Positions 26,578 to 35,584 of a DNA stretch of 64,000 bases are shown here, piece after piece. Source of the stretch: MH13 sp039026935 (GTDB taxonomy: Bacteria > Pseudomonadota > Alphaproteobacteria > Rhizobiales > MH13). The translations under genes and the position numbers were made by a program. A model generated the notes under the pieces. It was not told the DNA's origin and did not search any database. It saw nothing but the letters and a program-made list of their open reading frames with translations. How positions within the stretch are numbered: the first letter of the stretch is position 1; each line of letters starts with the position of its first letter. The stretch is taken from positions 62,001 to 126,000 of the forward strand of contig JBCCLK010000002.1 of assembly GCA_039026935.1 (NCBI GenBank). The letters are read 5' to 3'.

Positions 26578-27804
26578 TTAGAAAGAGCGTGTTACGTTAA
26601 TGTTGACGTCAACGCCTTCGTCCAAGAGATCATCCAGAAGAGGATCAGTGTCATACGATGTGTATGCAATCCCTCCTTGAACCTCCAAACCATTAACTGG
26701 CCGGTACGATGCACCACCGCGGATCGCGAAAATGTCTATATCACCTTCAGATCCGAACTGGTCAATTTCAGCATAATACGTGTCAAACTCAAGATCGAGA
26801 TTTTCAGTCAATCCATATTCAAAACCGGCACCCAGAGAAATAACCTGGGTAAGCTCAAGTTCATTACCAACCTGAACCGCGTCGAAGGTAATTGCTTGTC
26901 CGATAGCAATTTCGGTAGAACCTCCAATATAACCGATTGCACCTTCAGTGTAGATGCCGAACAAACCGAAGGATGAGTCGATCCCAAACGGAAGACCGAT
27001 TTCAGTCGATGCTTGCACAGCAAAGCCGATTTCTTCGTCTACCAAGTCGTTGCCATCGACATCAACTTCAACGATAGCACCAGCGATCTTAGCGCTACCC
27101 CAAGCTTGATCTACACGGGCTGCTGCAACGAATGCGAATCCATTCGCTTGATCCTGAATATCAGCATTTGCAGCCGTCACGACGCCATTCGCAATATTTG
27201 CGATATTGTTAACATCAACAATACCTCCGAAGCGGTCGTTTCCATCATTGTCCTCAATGGATGCAGACAACGACACACCATTACCAACACCTAGACTATA
27301 TCCGAACAATGTGAGGTCATCGGTACCGCCATCAGGAGCTCCAACGTCACCAACAGCAAAGTCGGTATAAACTGGGTCGAAGAATGAATCCGTAAGACCG
27401 AGAGCAAAGCCACCAACCTCAATGAACGCTTTTTCGACGGTGAGAGCGAAATCTTCCCCTTCACCTTCTTCGCCAAGGCCAATAAAGCCGCGCAAAAGCC
27501 CAAGATCTGTCATTGTGCGTGCATCAAAATTCACCGAAGCTTCTGCACTGAAGTCAGAATCATCGGTGTCGTCACCATCCGCACCATTTGTGCCGCCGAA
27601 GTCAGCGTTGAAAGTGACACTACCAGAAATGTCGAAGCAGATGTCAGAGCCAGGAAGGACGAAACCAGTGAAAGCACCGATTGAGCAGATCTGCACGAAG
27701 TCGACGGCCGGTGCTACCGGCAGGCCGAGATCAGCAGCATGCGCCCCGGAGACAGCCATCATGGATGCAGCTGAACCGAGGAGAAGGCGTTTTGCCAAAG
27801 TCAT
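26578..27804 (-). CDS. Outer-membrane porin (Porin_2-like)
   Basis: A 408-residue outer-membrane beta-barrel precursor. The signal peptide ends at SGAHA-AD (about residue 23). The mature start has the family's two close cysteines in FVQICSIGAFTGFVLPGSD followed by ICFDISGSVTF. The chain is rich in alternating hydrophobic strands and Asp/Gly loops and ends in NINVTRSF, the terminal Phe used by the BAM complex. GGAGG lies 7 bases before the ATG. It is diverged from the usual Rhizobiales porin, so pore specificity cannot be inferred. It ends in a strong terminator. Confidence 0.85.
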   Translation of the reverse strand: MTLAKRLLLGSAASMMAVSGAHAADLGLPVAPAVDFVQICSIGAFTGFVLPGSDICFDISGSVTFNADFGGTNGADGDDTDDSDFSAEASVNFDARTMTDLGLLRGFIGLGEEGEGEDFALTVEKAFIEVGGFALGLTDSFFDPVYTDFAVGDVGAPDGGTDDLTLFGYSLGVGNGVSLSASIEDNDGNDRFGGIVDVNNIANIANGVVTAANADIQDQANGFAFVAAARVDQAWGSAKIAGAIVEVDVDGNDLVDEEIGFAVQASTEIGLPFGIDSSFGLFGIYTEGAIGYIGGSTEIAIGQAITFDAVQVGNELELTQVISLGAGFEYGLTENLDLEFDTYYAEIDQFGSEGDIDIFAIRGGASYRPVNGLEVQGGIAYTSYDTDPLLDDLLDEGVDVNINVTRSF

Positions 27805-28251
27805 AAGAGACCTCCAATTAAACTTGAAAAGAGCAAACGTGCGTCAGGCCACGCTAGCCCAGCTAGCTTACTTTGAATGTGGAGGCGTACAATTCATCCT
27901 AAACAACCAAAGCAAACCGAGTCGGGCGAACCCTTCTCGTAGAACTTGAATGGTGGAATGGCAGGCTGCATGCAAGCAGCAACTTGCACTGTTGGCATTT
28001 GGATCACGGCTTTGCCTTAGCATGTTGCATAGATGCCACGGTGTGGCGCGCGAGGAGCACCAGCATGACGATTGACGTGGCGATGAACACAACTCCATTT
28101 GCCTGCTAATCATTTGATACGAACACAATAGCCCGTCGCCCTGGTCGCGCTGCGATGTTGATACCACAGCTGGCTTTACGCACCTTGTTTTGCGCGACGC
28201 ATCATGAAAAACACACCCGCAGCGTGATTAACAAATGCGGGGTTTCTCGCC
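27805..28251. other. 447-bp divergent intergenic region porin/CoA-transferase
   Basis: It must contain promoters in both directions. On the porin side GCTAGC occurs twice, three bases apart (27853-27858 and 27862-27867), a possible operator. No open frame with a ribosome site or protein character was convincing. Confidence 0.5.
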
Positions 28252-28959
28252 ATGAAGAAGATATATGACACAGCTGATGCAGCGCTCGCCGGGCTGTTAT
28301 CTGATGACATGCTCATCGCTGCAGGCGGCTTTGGCCTGTGCGGCATTCCAGAGCTTCTGATCGCGGCGATCTGTGAGTCAGGGGTTAAGGGGCTGACCTT
28401 TGCGTCCAACAATGCTGGTGTTGATGATTTTGGGCTCGGTCTTCTCCTCCAAACGCGGCAAGTGAAGAAGATGATGTCGTCCTATGTGGGCGAAAATGAT
28501 CTGTTTATGCAGCAATATCTCGCAGGTGATCTGGAGATCGAATTTAACCCGCAAGGCACGCTCGCCGAGCGCATGCGTGCAGGCGGCGCGGGCATCCCAG
28601 GTTTTTACACCAAAACCGGTGTTGGTACCGTGGTTGCCGATGGGAAAGAGCATAAAGACTTTGACGGTGAGACCTACATCTTAGAGCGCGGTATCGTCGC
28701 GGACCTCTCCATCGTCAAAGCCTGGAAAGCTGATGAGACAGGCAACGCCGTGTTTCGCAAGACAGCCCGCAATTTTAACGCGCCAGCAGCAACCTGCGGC
28801 AAGATTTGCGTGATGGAAGTGGAAGAGATCGTGCCGACCGGCTCACTTGACCCAGATACGATCCACCTGCCGGGCATTTATGTACACCGTCTTATCCAAG
28901 GTGAGCACGAAAAGCGTATTGAACAGCGCACGACACGTCCATCCGATAGGGCTGCTTGA
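28252..28959 (+). CDS. scoA: 3-oxoacid CoA-transferase subunit A
   Basis: Alpha subunit of a two-chain family-I CoA-transferase, probably succinyl-CoA:3-ketoacid type, moving CoA between succinate and acetoacetate. The 235-residue product has the glycine-rich GGFGLCGIPELLI (25-37), NNAGVDDFGLGLLL and FNPQGTLAERMRAGG. Subunit B follows after 12 bp, so the pair is an operon. The ribosome site is weak. An acetate/acetoacetate (AtoD-like) specificity cannot be excluded. Confidence 0.92.
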   Translation: MKKIYDTADAALAGLLSDDMLIAAGGFGLCGIPELLIAAICESGVKGLTFASNNAGVDDFGLGLLLQTRQVKKMMSSYVGENDLFMQQYLAGDLEIEFNPQGTLAERMRAGGAGIPGFYTKTGVGTVVADGKEHKDFDGETYILERGIVADLSIVKAWKADETGNAVFRKTARNFNAPAATCGKICVMEVEEIVPTGSLDPDTIHLPGIYVHRLIQGEHEKRIEQRTTRPSDRAA

Positions 28960-28971
28960 GGAGTTTCGACC

Positions 28972-29595
28972 ATGTGGGACCGCAATCAAATGGCCGCCCG
29001 GGCGGCCCAAGAGCTGCAAGACGGGATGTATGTGAACTTAGGCATCGGCATTCCAACGCTCGTGTCCAATCATATCCCCGATGGTATGGATGTTACGTTG
29101 CAGTCAGAGAATGGCATGCTTGGCATGGGGCCGTTCCCAACCGATGATGAGATCGATGCTGATCTCATCAATGCTGGTAAGCAGACGATCACAGAGCTTG
29201 ATCGCACGGCCTACTTTGATTCCGCGCAAAGTTTCGCGATGATCCGCGGGGGCAAGATTGCCATGGCCATTCTCGGTGCCATGGAGGTTGCGGAGAATGG
29301 CGATCTGGCCAACTGGATGATCCCGGGTAAGCTTATCAAGGGCATGGGCGGCGCGATGGACCTGGTCGCCGGCGTTGGCCGCGTGATCGTCGTGATGGAT
29401 CACACCAACAAGCACGGGCAGTCGAAGATCTTGAAGGAATGCACGCTGCCACTCACCGGCAAGGGTGTTGTCGACCGGGTGATCACCAATCTTGGTGTTC
29501 TTGATGTTGTTGGTGGCGGCCTGACGATTGTTGAAACCGCGCCGGGTGTAGAGACAAGCACAATCCGCGAGGCGACCGAAGCCGCGCTCGTGTGA
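28972..29595 (+). CDS. scoB: 3-oxoacid CoA-transferase subunit B
   Basis: Beta subunit carrying the catalytic glutamate, Glu46 in LQSENGMLGMGPFP, which forms the glutamyl-CoA intermediate. NLGIGIPTLVSNHIP and GGAMDLVAGVGRVIVVMDH are family motifs. The 207-residue length is normal for a separate B subunit. GAGG lies upstream of the ATG. A hairpin (29621-29651) follows. Confidence 0.93.
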   Translation: MWDRNQMAARAAQELQDGMYVNLGIGIPTLVSNHIPDGMDVTLQSENGMLGMGPFPTDDEIDADLINAGKQTITELDRTAYFDSAQSFAMIRGGKIAMAILGAMEVAENGDLANWMIPGKLIKGMGGAMDLVAGVGRVIVVMDHTNKHGQSKILKECTLPLTGKGVVDRVITNLGVLDVVGGGLTIVETAPGVETSTIREATEAALV

Positions 29596-29908
29596 GCGAG
29601 CCGGCATTAGCCACTCAGGAGAGCGGCTGGTCCTTTGTCGGCGAGCCGCTCAATGTGTCTTAAAATCAGCGTACAAACCAATCCTGTTCTCCCAAGGTAC
29701 CAAAAAACCTGCACCACATTCAAAACCGCTTGACCCGGCCGACCGTCGGCAAATTGTCACACGACATGAGAGTTACCAGCGAACGCCCGGCTAGAGCGTT
29801 TTCAGCAAAAGTGTATGCGGCTCTGCAGTTTAAAAGATGCTTCAAAACAAAGGCTTAGAGCATTTCTTGTGAACCGAAGATTACAAGAAACACTCTAGGT
29901 ATTGCGCT
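29596..29908. other. 313-bp gap after scoB: hairpin and repeat element
   Basis: It contains an 8-bp hairpin GAGCGGCT/AGCCGCTC at 29621-29651 (no T-run) and the 108-bp repeat copy C at 29791-29898. No gene was seen. If the recombinase downstream was once complete, its missing N-terminal part would have occupied this interval. Confidence 0.6.
29791..29898 (+). repeat. Dispersed CTAGAG...CTCTAG element, copy C (108 bp)
   Basis: Full-length relative of copies A and B with the same borders and centre (CAAAACAAAGGCTTAGAG). Its right-hand hairpin, TTTCTTGT with ACAAGAAA, is perfect over 8 bp. It ends 10 bp before the first recognisable codons of the recombinase remnant. Confidence 0.85.
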
Positions 29909-30530
29909 TTGAGCTCAGCAACGACAGCCTGCTGGTCCAAGAGCAAGACGGGCAAGAAGCACCCTTACTATCTGTGCTTCAACAAGGGCTGTGAAAGCTA
30001 CCGCAAATCCATCCGCCGCGATGTGGTTGAAGGCGAGTTTGAAACCATCCTCAAGGGCCTGCAGCCCACCGAAATGCTGTTCAACTATGTCCGCATCATC
30101 TTCAAAGGCGAGTGGAACAAGCGACTCGCCCAGATACACGAGATCAAAAGGGCGCTGCGCCGTGATATCCTCAAGCTCGACAAGGAAATCGAGAAACTGA
30201 TGGACCGCATTGTCGATGCGCAAAGCGATACAGCCATAACCGCTTATGAGCGCCGCATCGCTAAGCTTGAAAAGGACAAGCTCATCAAGGCTGAAAAACT
30301 CTCAGAGCCGACTGCGCCGCACCGGGGGGTTGAGCAAATGTTCGGGCTCGCCCTCATATTCCTCGCAAGCCCTTGGAAACTCTGGGAATCAGATAGACTG
30401 GAAGACAAAAGAACCGTGCTGAAACTGGCTTTCGAAGACCGTTTGGCCTATCGCCGAAATGAGGGGTTTCGAACCCCGCAAGCCTCTGAACCGTTTCGGT
30501 TTTTAGGCTCATGCGGCAAAAATCAAGAAA
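29909..30530 (+). pseudogene. 5'-truncated large serine recombinase next to tRNA-Ser
   Basis: The reading frame encodes only the C-terminal part of a large serine site-specific recombinase. It has the zinc-ribbon segment TACWSKSKTGKKHPYYLCF with the following GCESYRKSIRRD, a coiled coil (LAQIHEIKRALRRDILKLDK and onward) and the terminal LAYRRNEGFRTPQASEPF. The N-terminal resolvase domain with the catalytic serine and the recombinase domain are absent upstream, where repeat copy C lies instead. The frame stays open through the adjacent tRNA-Ser to 30679, but that part is not protein-like. This is the relic of an integrated element at the tRNA 3' end. Confidence 0.78.
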
Positions 30531-30620
30531 TGGCGGAGAGGGTGGGATTCGAACCCACGAGACGGTTGCCCGCCTGCCGGTTTTCAAGACCGGTGCCTTC
30601 AACCGCTCGGCCACCTCTCC
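30531..30620 (-). tRNA. tRNA-Ser(UGA)
   Basis: A 90-nt minus-strand gene with acceptor GGAGAGG...CCTCTCC, a class II long variable arm, anticodon loop CUUGAAA giving UGA, the T-loop GGTTCGAATCC and an encoded CCA. Its 3' end faces the recombinase remnant, a common integration target. Confidence 0.97.
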
Positions 30621-30725
30621 TTGAGAACCGCGCTTATGGCTGCACCGTTGCGAACACGCAAGGGGTTTGGACCAACTGATTGGTCATGGCCGTGCGCAGC
30701 ACTAAACGGAGCCAAGCAAGAAAGT

Positions 30726-30755
30726 AAAAAGGCCGGTGCAAGACCGGCCTTTCTC
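30726..30755 (-). terminator. Rho-independent terminator of the BMP ABC-transporter operon
   Basis: AAAGGCCGGT (30728-30737) and ACCGGCCTTT (30743-30752) form a 10-bp stem with loop GCAAG. On the minus strand the T-run TTTTT follows. It lies just after the solute-binding protein stop. Confidence 0.9.
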
Positions 30756-30775
30756 ACTCGTGATGTATGAACCGG

Positions 30776-31870
30776 TTAGTTGGGGTATGCGTCGTCAATG
30801 CCTTGAATGTAGAAGTTCATTGACAGGATCATGTCGAGCGGTGCGACTTCACCATCAGCCACGATTAACTCACCCTCTTGGTTGAAAATCGGCCCTGCGA
30901 AGGGATGGATATCACCTGCGATGATGCCCGCCATCGTTTCTTCAGCAACGGCTTTGGTCTCATCTGACATGTTTGCGAACGGTGCCATCTGCACCATTCC
31001 ATTTTCCATGGAACCCATAGCAGAACCGGTTTCCCAGGTGCCCTCAGCAATCGCACTTACGCGCTCGACATAATAAGGTGTCCAGTTGTTGACGATGGCT
31101 GTCAGCTGGGCTTCAGGAGCAAAAGCACCCATATCAGAATCGTTGCCAAAACCACGGACGCCACGTTCCTGGGCCACTTGAAGTTGCGCTGTGGAATCGG
31201 TGTGCTGAACCAAGATGTCAGCTCCCTGATCGACCAGAGCATTGGCCGCTTCCCCTTCACGTGGCGGGTCATACCAGGTGTTGACCCAAATGATCTTCAC
31301 TTCGACATCCGGGTTCACCGATTGTGCACCCAGCATGAACGCATTGATGCCGGAGATCACCTCCGGGATCGCGTAGGACGCGATATAGCCGATCGTGTTG
31401 GTCTCGGTTTCCATGCCGGCGATTTTGCCAAGTACGTAGCGACCTTCATAGAAATGGCCGTTGTAATTGGCGAAATTGTCGCCTGACAGATAGCCCGTCG
31501 CGTGCTCGAATTTCACGTCAGGAAAGCGTTCAGACACTTCCTGCACTGATTCCATGTAGCCAAAAGATGTCGCAAAGATGATGTCGTGACCGGTGCGGGC
31601 AAGACGCTCGAACGCGCGGACGGCATCAGCACCTTCCGGAACGCTCTCCAAGAACGTTGTCTCGACCTCGGCGCCAAGCTCCTCTTCCAGAGCGAGACGG
31701 GCCTGGTCGTGCGCGTATGACCAACCATGGTCAGAAACGGGGCCGACATAAACGAATGCGGCTTTGACTGGATCGTCAGCTTGGGCAAAACCAACAGCAC
31801 CGAGTGTGATGCCGGCAGCAGCGCCAAGAGCCACGATGGACGACGCTAAAGTCTTCAAAGATGTCTTCAT
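30776..31870 (-). CDS. BMP-family ABC transporter substrate-binding protein
   Basis: A 364-residue periplasmic binding protein of the BMP/PnrA-like family, which usually binds purine nucleosides. The signal peptide ends at GFAQA-DD (about 31). Family segments VGPVSDHGWSYAHD, SFGYMESVQEVSERFPDVKFEHA and GYIASYAIPEV are present. There is no lipobox cysteine, unlike BmpA/PnrA lipoproteins, so it should be a free periplasmic protein. It is the last gene of the operon, followed by a terminator. Ligand assignment is inference from family. Confidence 0.9.
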   Translation of the reverse strand: MKTSLKTLASSIVALGAAAGITLGAVGFAQADDPVKAAFVYVGPVSDHGWSYAHDQARLALEEELGAEVETTFLESVPEGADAVRAFERLARTGHDIIFATSFGYMESVQEVSERFPDVKFEHATGYLSGDNFANYNGHFYEGRYVLGKIAGMETETNTIGYIASYAIPEVISGINAFMLGAQSVNPDVEVKIIWVNTWYDPPREGEAANALVDQGADILVQHTDSTAQLQVAQERGVRGFGNDSDMGAFAPEAQLTAIVNNWTPYYVERVSAIAEGTWETGSAMGSMENGMVQMAPFANMSDETKAVAEETMAGIIAGDIHPFAGPIFNQEGELIVADGEVAPLDMILSMNFYIQGIDDAYPN

Positions 31871-31957
31871 AAGTTCATCCCTTGTTTGATTGATGGCGGT
31901 TCTAGGTGTTGCCCGCCTCCGATGGCCATCGCAATCAGAAGCGGTTGGCGGAAAACT

Positions 31958-32875
31958 CTATCGGTCAGGCACAAAAGCTCGCCCGAGCGCGGCCGGTGTG
32001 TTTCGGCGCATCAGGGCATGATTGCGGGAAAGAATGACAAGCGCGATGATCGTTGCCAGATAAGGCAGCATCGTCATCGCCTGCGGTGGAATGCGGATAC
32101 CAAACGCTTGAGCGTGCAATTGCAGGATGATCACACCGCCAAAAAGATAGGCTCCGGCGAGCGCGCGCCAGGGAAGCCAGGTGGCAAACACGACGATGGC
32201 GAGCGCGATCCAGCCCCGCCCAGCGCTCATCCCCTCAGTCCACTGCGCGGTGAGAACGAGTGATAGATAGGCACCGCCCAGTCCCGCGCATAAGCCGCCA
32301 AAGGCTACGGCTGCCATCCGGATGCGACGGACGTCTCGCCCGAGTGCGTGCGCAGCTTCAGCGTTTTCACCGGTGGCACGCAGAATAAGCCCAGCGCGCG
32401 TCTTGAACAGACCGTAGCTTACACCGGCAACAATCACGAACGACGCGTAGACGAGAATATCGCGATCGAAGAGCGCAGGTCCTATGAAGGGGATCGTACT
32501 CAAAAGCGGTATGGTGATCGGCTCCAGCTTGATGCCCGGCGTGCCAACAAAGCTCTCGCCGATGAGGCCGGCCAAGCCAAGTCCGAGCAGGGTGAGCGCG
32601 AGTCCTGTCGCGACTTGGTTCGACGCTAGATAGATTGTGAAGAAGCCAAACAGCAGTGCCATGCCAACGCCGGCGAACGCCCCAGCCACCACGCCCAAGT
32701 AGGGGTTGCCAGTGGTGAGAGACACCCCAAAACCAACAACGGCCCCCATAATCATCATACCCTCGACGCCAAGATTGAGCACGCCGGAACGCTCCACCAC
32801 CAACTCGCCGATGGCCGCTAGAACGATAGGCGTTGCAGCACCGACAATGGTGATGAGGATACCCTCAAGCAGCAT
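31958..32875 (-). CDS. ABC transporter permease (nucleoside-type, second subunit)
   Basis: A 305-residue integral membrane protein of the BPD_transp_2 family. Motifs include PIVLAAIGELVVERSGVLNLGVEG near the start and the coupling segment ALGRDVRRIRMAAVAFGG (about 180-197). About eight to ten hydrophobic helices can be seen. Its ATG overlaps the end of the upstream permease by 11 bp, implying coupled translation. Confidence 0.92.
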   Translation of the reverse strand: MLLEGILITIVGAATPIVLAAIGELVVERSGVLNLGVEGMMIMGAVVGFGVSLTTGNPYLGVVAGAFAGVGMALLFGFFTIYLASNQVATGLALTLLGLGLAGLIGESFVGTPGIKLEPITIPLLSTIPFIGPALFDRDILVYASFVIVAGVSYGLFKTRAGLILRATGENAEAAHALGRDVRRIRMAAVAFGGLCAGLGGAYLSLVLTAQWTEGMSAGRGWIALAIVVFATWLPWRALAGAYLFGGVIILQLHAQAFGIRIPPQAMTMLPYLATIIALVILSRNHALMRRNTPAALGRAFVPDR

Positions 32876-33989
32876 CGGTGGCCTCCCGGGTCACTGGTTC
32901 TGGCGTGGAGGCCGTGTCGGCTTTGGCCTGGGCAGGTCGTGCGAGTCGTACGCGGTATCGGATTAAGGTGTCACAGCCCAAAACGAAAAAGAGCAAAAGC
33001 CCCTGGATGACACGCGCCATCTTGTCTGACAGACCAAGCGTGATCTGCGCTGCTTCACCACCGAGGAAAGAAAGCGATAGAAGCAGCCCCGCAAACAAAA
33101 TGCCCCATGGATTCAAGCGACCCAGGAAGGCAACGATGATGGCGGTGAAGCCATAACCAGGCGAAATCGTCGGACGAAGTTCACCGATCGGGCCTGCGAC
33201 CTCCATAATCCCGGCAAGACCTGCCAGCGCGCCGGAAAACATCAACGCGCCGTAAGTTAGTGTCTTTGCAGAAAAGCCCGCAAACCTTGCGGCGCGCGGT
33301 GCTTCGCCAATCACTTTGAAGGCGTGACCAGCCAGGGTCCGGCTCATCACGAACCACATAATGGGAACGGCGAGGAAAGAAAGCACTATGCCCCAATGCA
33401 GGCGGGACCCTTCAAAGGTGGCGAGCGATTGTTCGTCGGAAAAGTTGCGTGACTCAGGGAAGTTGAACCCACCTGGATCGCGCCATGGACCACGCACCAA
33501 ATAATCCAGGATCAGAAGAGCGATGTAAACGAGCATAAGAGAGGTCAGAATCTCGTTGGCGCGAAACTTCACCTTCAAAAAGGCCGGGATAGACGCGTAG
33601 AGCGCGCCGCCCACCATGCCCATGATGAGCATCATCGGGAGCGTTATCCAACTGGTCCAATCCGGGAACAAAATGGGCGGAATGGCGCCAAAGATGGCGC
33701 CCATCGTGAACTGGCCTTCCGCACCGATGTTCCAGATGTTGGCGCGGTAGCAGACCGAAAGTCCAAGCGCGATCAGGATCAGTGGCCCGGCTTTTAAGAG
33801 CAGTTCATGGATCGACCAAAGCTCGGTGAGGGGCGCGACGAAATACTCATACAGCCCTTCGATTGGGTTGAGCCCCATGAAGGCGAAGGTGATACCAGCC
33901 GTCAGAATGGTGAGACCCAGCGCCATAAAGGGCGCAGCCACAACCATCGTTTGAGAGGGAGCATCACGTTTGACCAGCTCAAGCGGCAT
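32865..33989 (-). CDS. ABC transporter permease (nucleoside-type, first subunit)
   Basis: A 374-residue membrane permease of the same family as its neighbour, with LSVCYRANIWNIGAEGQFTMG (EAA-side motif) and the coupling loop GEAPRAARFAGFSAKTLTYG. The ATG at 33989 (MPLELVKRDAP) has GGAG 7 bases upstream and overlaps the ATPase stop by 11 bp. A GTG at 34028 would overlap by 50 bp and is less likely. Confidence 0.92.
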   Translation of the reverse strand: MPLELVKRDAPSQTMVVAAPFMALGLTILTAGITFAFMGLNPIEGLYEYFVAPLTELWSIHELLLKAGPLILIALGLSVCYRANIWNIGAEGQFTMGAIFGAIPPILFPDWTSWITLPMMLIMGMVGGALYASIPAFLKVKFRANEILTSLMLVYIALLILDYLVRGPWRDPGGFNFPESRNFSDEQSLATFEGSRLHWGIVLSFLAVPIMWFVMSRTLAGHAFKVIGEAPRAARFAGFSAKTLTYGALMFSGALAGLAGIMEVAGPIGELRPTISPGYGFTAIIVAFLGRLNPWGILFAGLLLSLSFLGGEAAQITLGLSDKMARVIQGLLLFFVLGCDTLIRYRVRLARPAQAKADTASTPEPVTREATDAA

Positions 33990-35535
33990 GGGAGCGCTCC
34001 ATCTGGGCTGTTCCACCACCTTGATCACCCCCCATGAGGAGGCCCAATTGTTCTAGCGTCACGTCTGCGGTGTTGAAGGGTTCAGAAAGGTGCCCATGAG
34101 ACAAAACGGATATTTGATCAGAAATCTGCAGAAGCTCATCAAGATCCTGGCTGATCACGATGACGGCAGAACCTTTCTCGGCAAGTTCCATCAGCCCCTT
34201 ACGAATGAAGCTCGCCGCTGCTGCATCGACACCCCAGGTCGGCTGATTTACCACCAAAACCTGCGGCATACGCGAAAGTTCGCGACCGACAACAAACTTT
34301 TGCAAGTTGCCACCAGACAAAGTGGACGCCGCCGGATCACCTTTGGCCGAGCGTACGTCAAAAGCTGTCCGGATAGAGGAAGAGAGCTTGCGGATCACGC
34401 CGAAGTGTAACACGCCAAAAGCTCCAAGAGTCCCATCTTCGTCAGCCTTGCGGGTGATCAGCGCGTTTTCACTCAGCGCCATTGCAGGCACTGAAGCGTG
34501 CCCTGCTCGCTCCTCTGGCACAAAGGCAGCACCCAGTGCGCGGCGCTTGGCAATGGGCAGTGACCCGATAGGCTTGCCAGCAAGGCGAACTCCATCAAGC
34601 TCGACAGTTGCCTCACCGGAGAAAACGTCGAAAAGTTCCTTCTGACCATTCCCCGCCACGCCAGCTACGCCCATGATCTCTCCGGCACGCACGCGCATGG
34701 AAATGTTTTTCAGGCTCATGCCGAACAAAGTGCCTGGATTGTGGGTCACCTGATTGACTTCAAACATAAGGGGGGCATCGGCGGGCACCACACCTTGTTT
34801 GCGGTTCACGCTGGAAACATCAGACCCGACCATCGCGCGAGCAAGCGATGCAGAAGATTCCTTTCGCGGGTCGGTGCGGGCGACGACCTTCCCATGACGC
34901 ATGACCGTCGCGTCGTCGCAAAGTGCCCTCACCTCATCGAGCTTGTGGGAGATGTAGAGGATGCTTTTACCCTCGCTGGCCAGACGCCGCAGAACGCCGA
35001 AGAGCATCTCCGCTTCCTGCGGGGTGAGAACGGAGGTTGGCTCATCGAGGATAACAAGCGATGGCTTTTGCAGAAGAACGCGAAGTATCTCGACACGCTG
35101 ACGAACGCCGACATCAAGATCGCCAACGGTCGCATCTGGATCAACCGATAGGCCGTAACGCGCCCCGAAATCGGCCAGTTCGCGCGTCACTTCGGCGGGC
35201 GTGGGTTTATGATCAAGAGCAAGCGCGATGTTCTCCGCCACACTCATCGATTCAAACAGCGAGAAGTGCTGAAACACCATGCCGACACCAAGGGCTCGCG
35301 CCTCATTGGGCGAGGCCATTACCCTTAGAGCTCCATCAACAACAATAGCGCCACTGTCAGGCTGCAAGGTGCCATAGAGCATTTTTACAAGGGTCGACTT
35401 GCCCGCGCCATTCTCACCAAGCAGCGCATGGATAGAGCCTTTGGCGATGGATAAATCCACCCCGTCAACGGCGACCAACGCACCGAACGACTTGGTAAGC
35501 CCTTCAACCCTTAAAAGCGCAGCACTGGAACTCAA
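33979..35535 (-). CDS. ABC transporter ATP-binding protein (duplicated, nucleoside-type)
   Basis: A tandem two-domain ATPase of about 518 residues (RbsA-like layout). The first domain has Walker A GENGAGKST (40-48), signature DVGVRQRVEILR and Walker B LVILDEPTSVL. The second domain is degenerate as usual in this family: Walker A-like GVAGNGQKELF, signature TLSGGNLQKFVV and NQPTWGVD in place of an acidic Walker B. The TTG at 35535 has AAGGTGG 8 bases upstream; an in-frame GTG at 35547 is inside that ribosome site. It is first of a four-gene operon. Confidence 0.92.
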   Translation of the reverse strand: MSSSAALLRVEGLTKSFGALVAVDGVDLSIAKGSIHALLGENGAGKSTLVKMLYGTLQPDSGAIVVDGALRVMASPNEARALGVGMVFQHFSLFESMSVAENIALALDHKPTPAEVTRELADFGARYGLSVDPDATVGDLDVGVRQRVEILRVLLQKPSLVILDEPTSVLTPQEAEMLFGVLRRLASEGKSILYISHKLDEVRALCDDATVMRHGKVVARTDPRKESSASLARAMVGSDVSSVNRKQGVVPADAPLMFEVNQVTHNPGTLFGMSLKNISMRVRAGEIMGVAGVAGNGQKELFDVFSGEATVELDGVRLAGKPIGSLPIAKRRALGAAFVPEERAGHASVPAMALSENALITRKADEDGTLGAFGVLHFGVIRKLSSSIRTAFDVRSAKGDPAASTLSGGNLQKFVVGRELSRMPQVLVVNQPTWGVDAAAASFIRKGLMELAEKGSAVIVISQDLDELLQISDQISVLSHGHLSEPFNTADVTLEQLGLLMGGDQGGGTAQMERSHAA

Positions 35536-35543
35536 TCGAAACG

Positions 35544-35550
35544 CCACCTT
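35544..35550 (-). promoter_or_regulatory. Ribosome-binding site deciding the ABC ATPase start
   Basis: AAGGTGG on the minus strand, 8 bases before TTG at 35535. The GTG at 35547-35545 is part of this sequence, so a start there would lack a spaced ribosome site. Confidence 0.55.
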
Positions 35551-35584
35551 AAGTTCGCCAAAACTTGAAGTTTGCTAAAACTTG
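35551..35584 (-). promoter_or_regulatory. Two abutting 17-bp dyads in the leader of the ABC importer operon
   Basis: Units 35551-35567 and 35568-35584 differ at two positions, and each is itself a dyad AAGTT-N6-AACTT followed by G. They lie directly upstream of the ribosome-binding site of the first gene. Spacing of 17 bp places the two dyads nearly two helical turns apart, as expected for a cooperative repressor or an attenuating pair. The regulator is unknown. Confidence 0.6.

Noticed and set aside
30531..30679. Continuation of the recombinase frame through tRNA-Ser
   Set aside because: The sequence there is fixed by the tRNA; the open frame is incidental.
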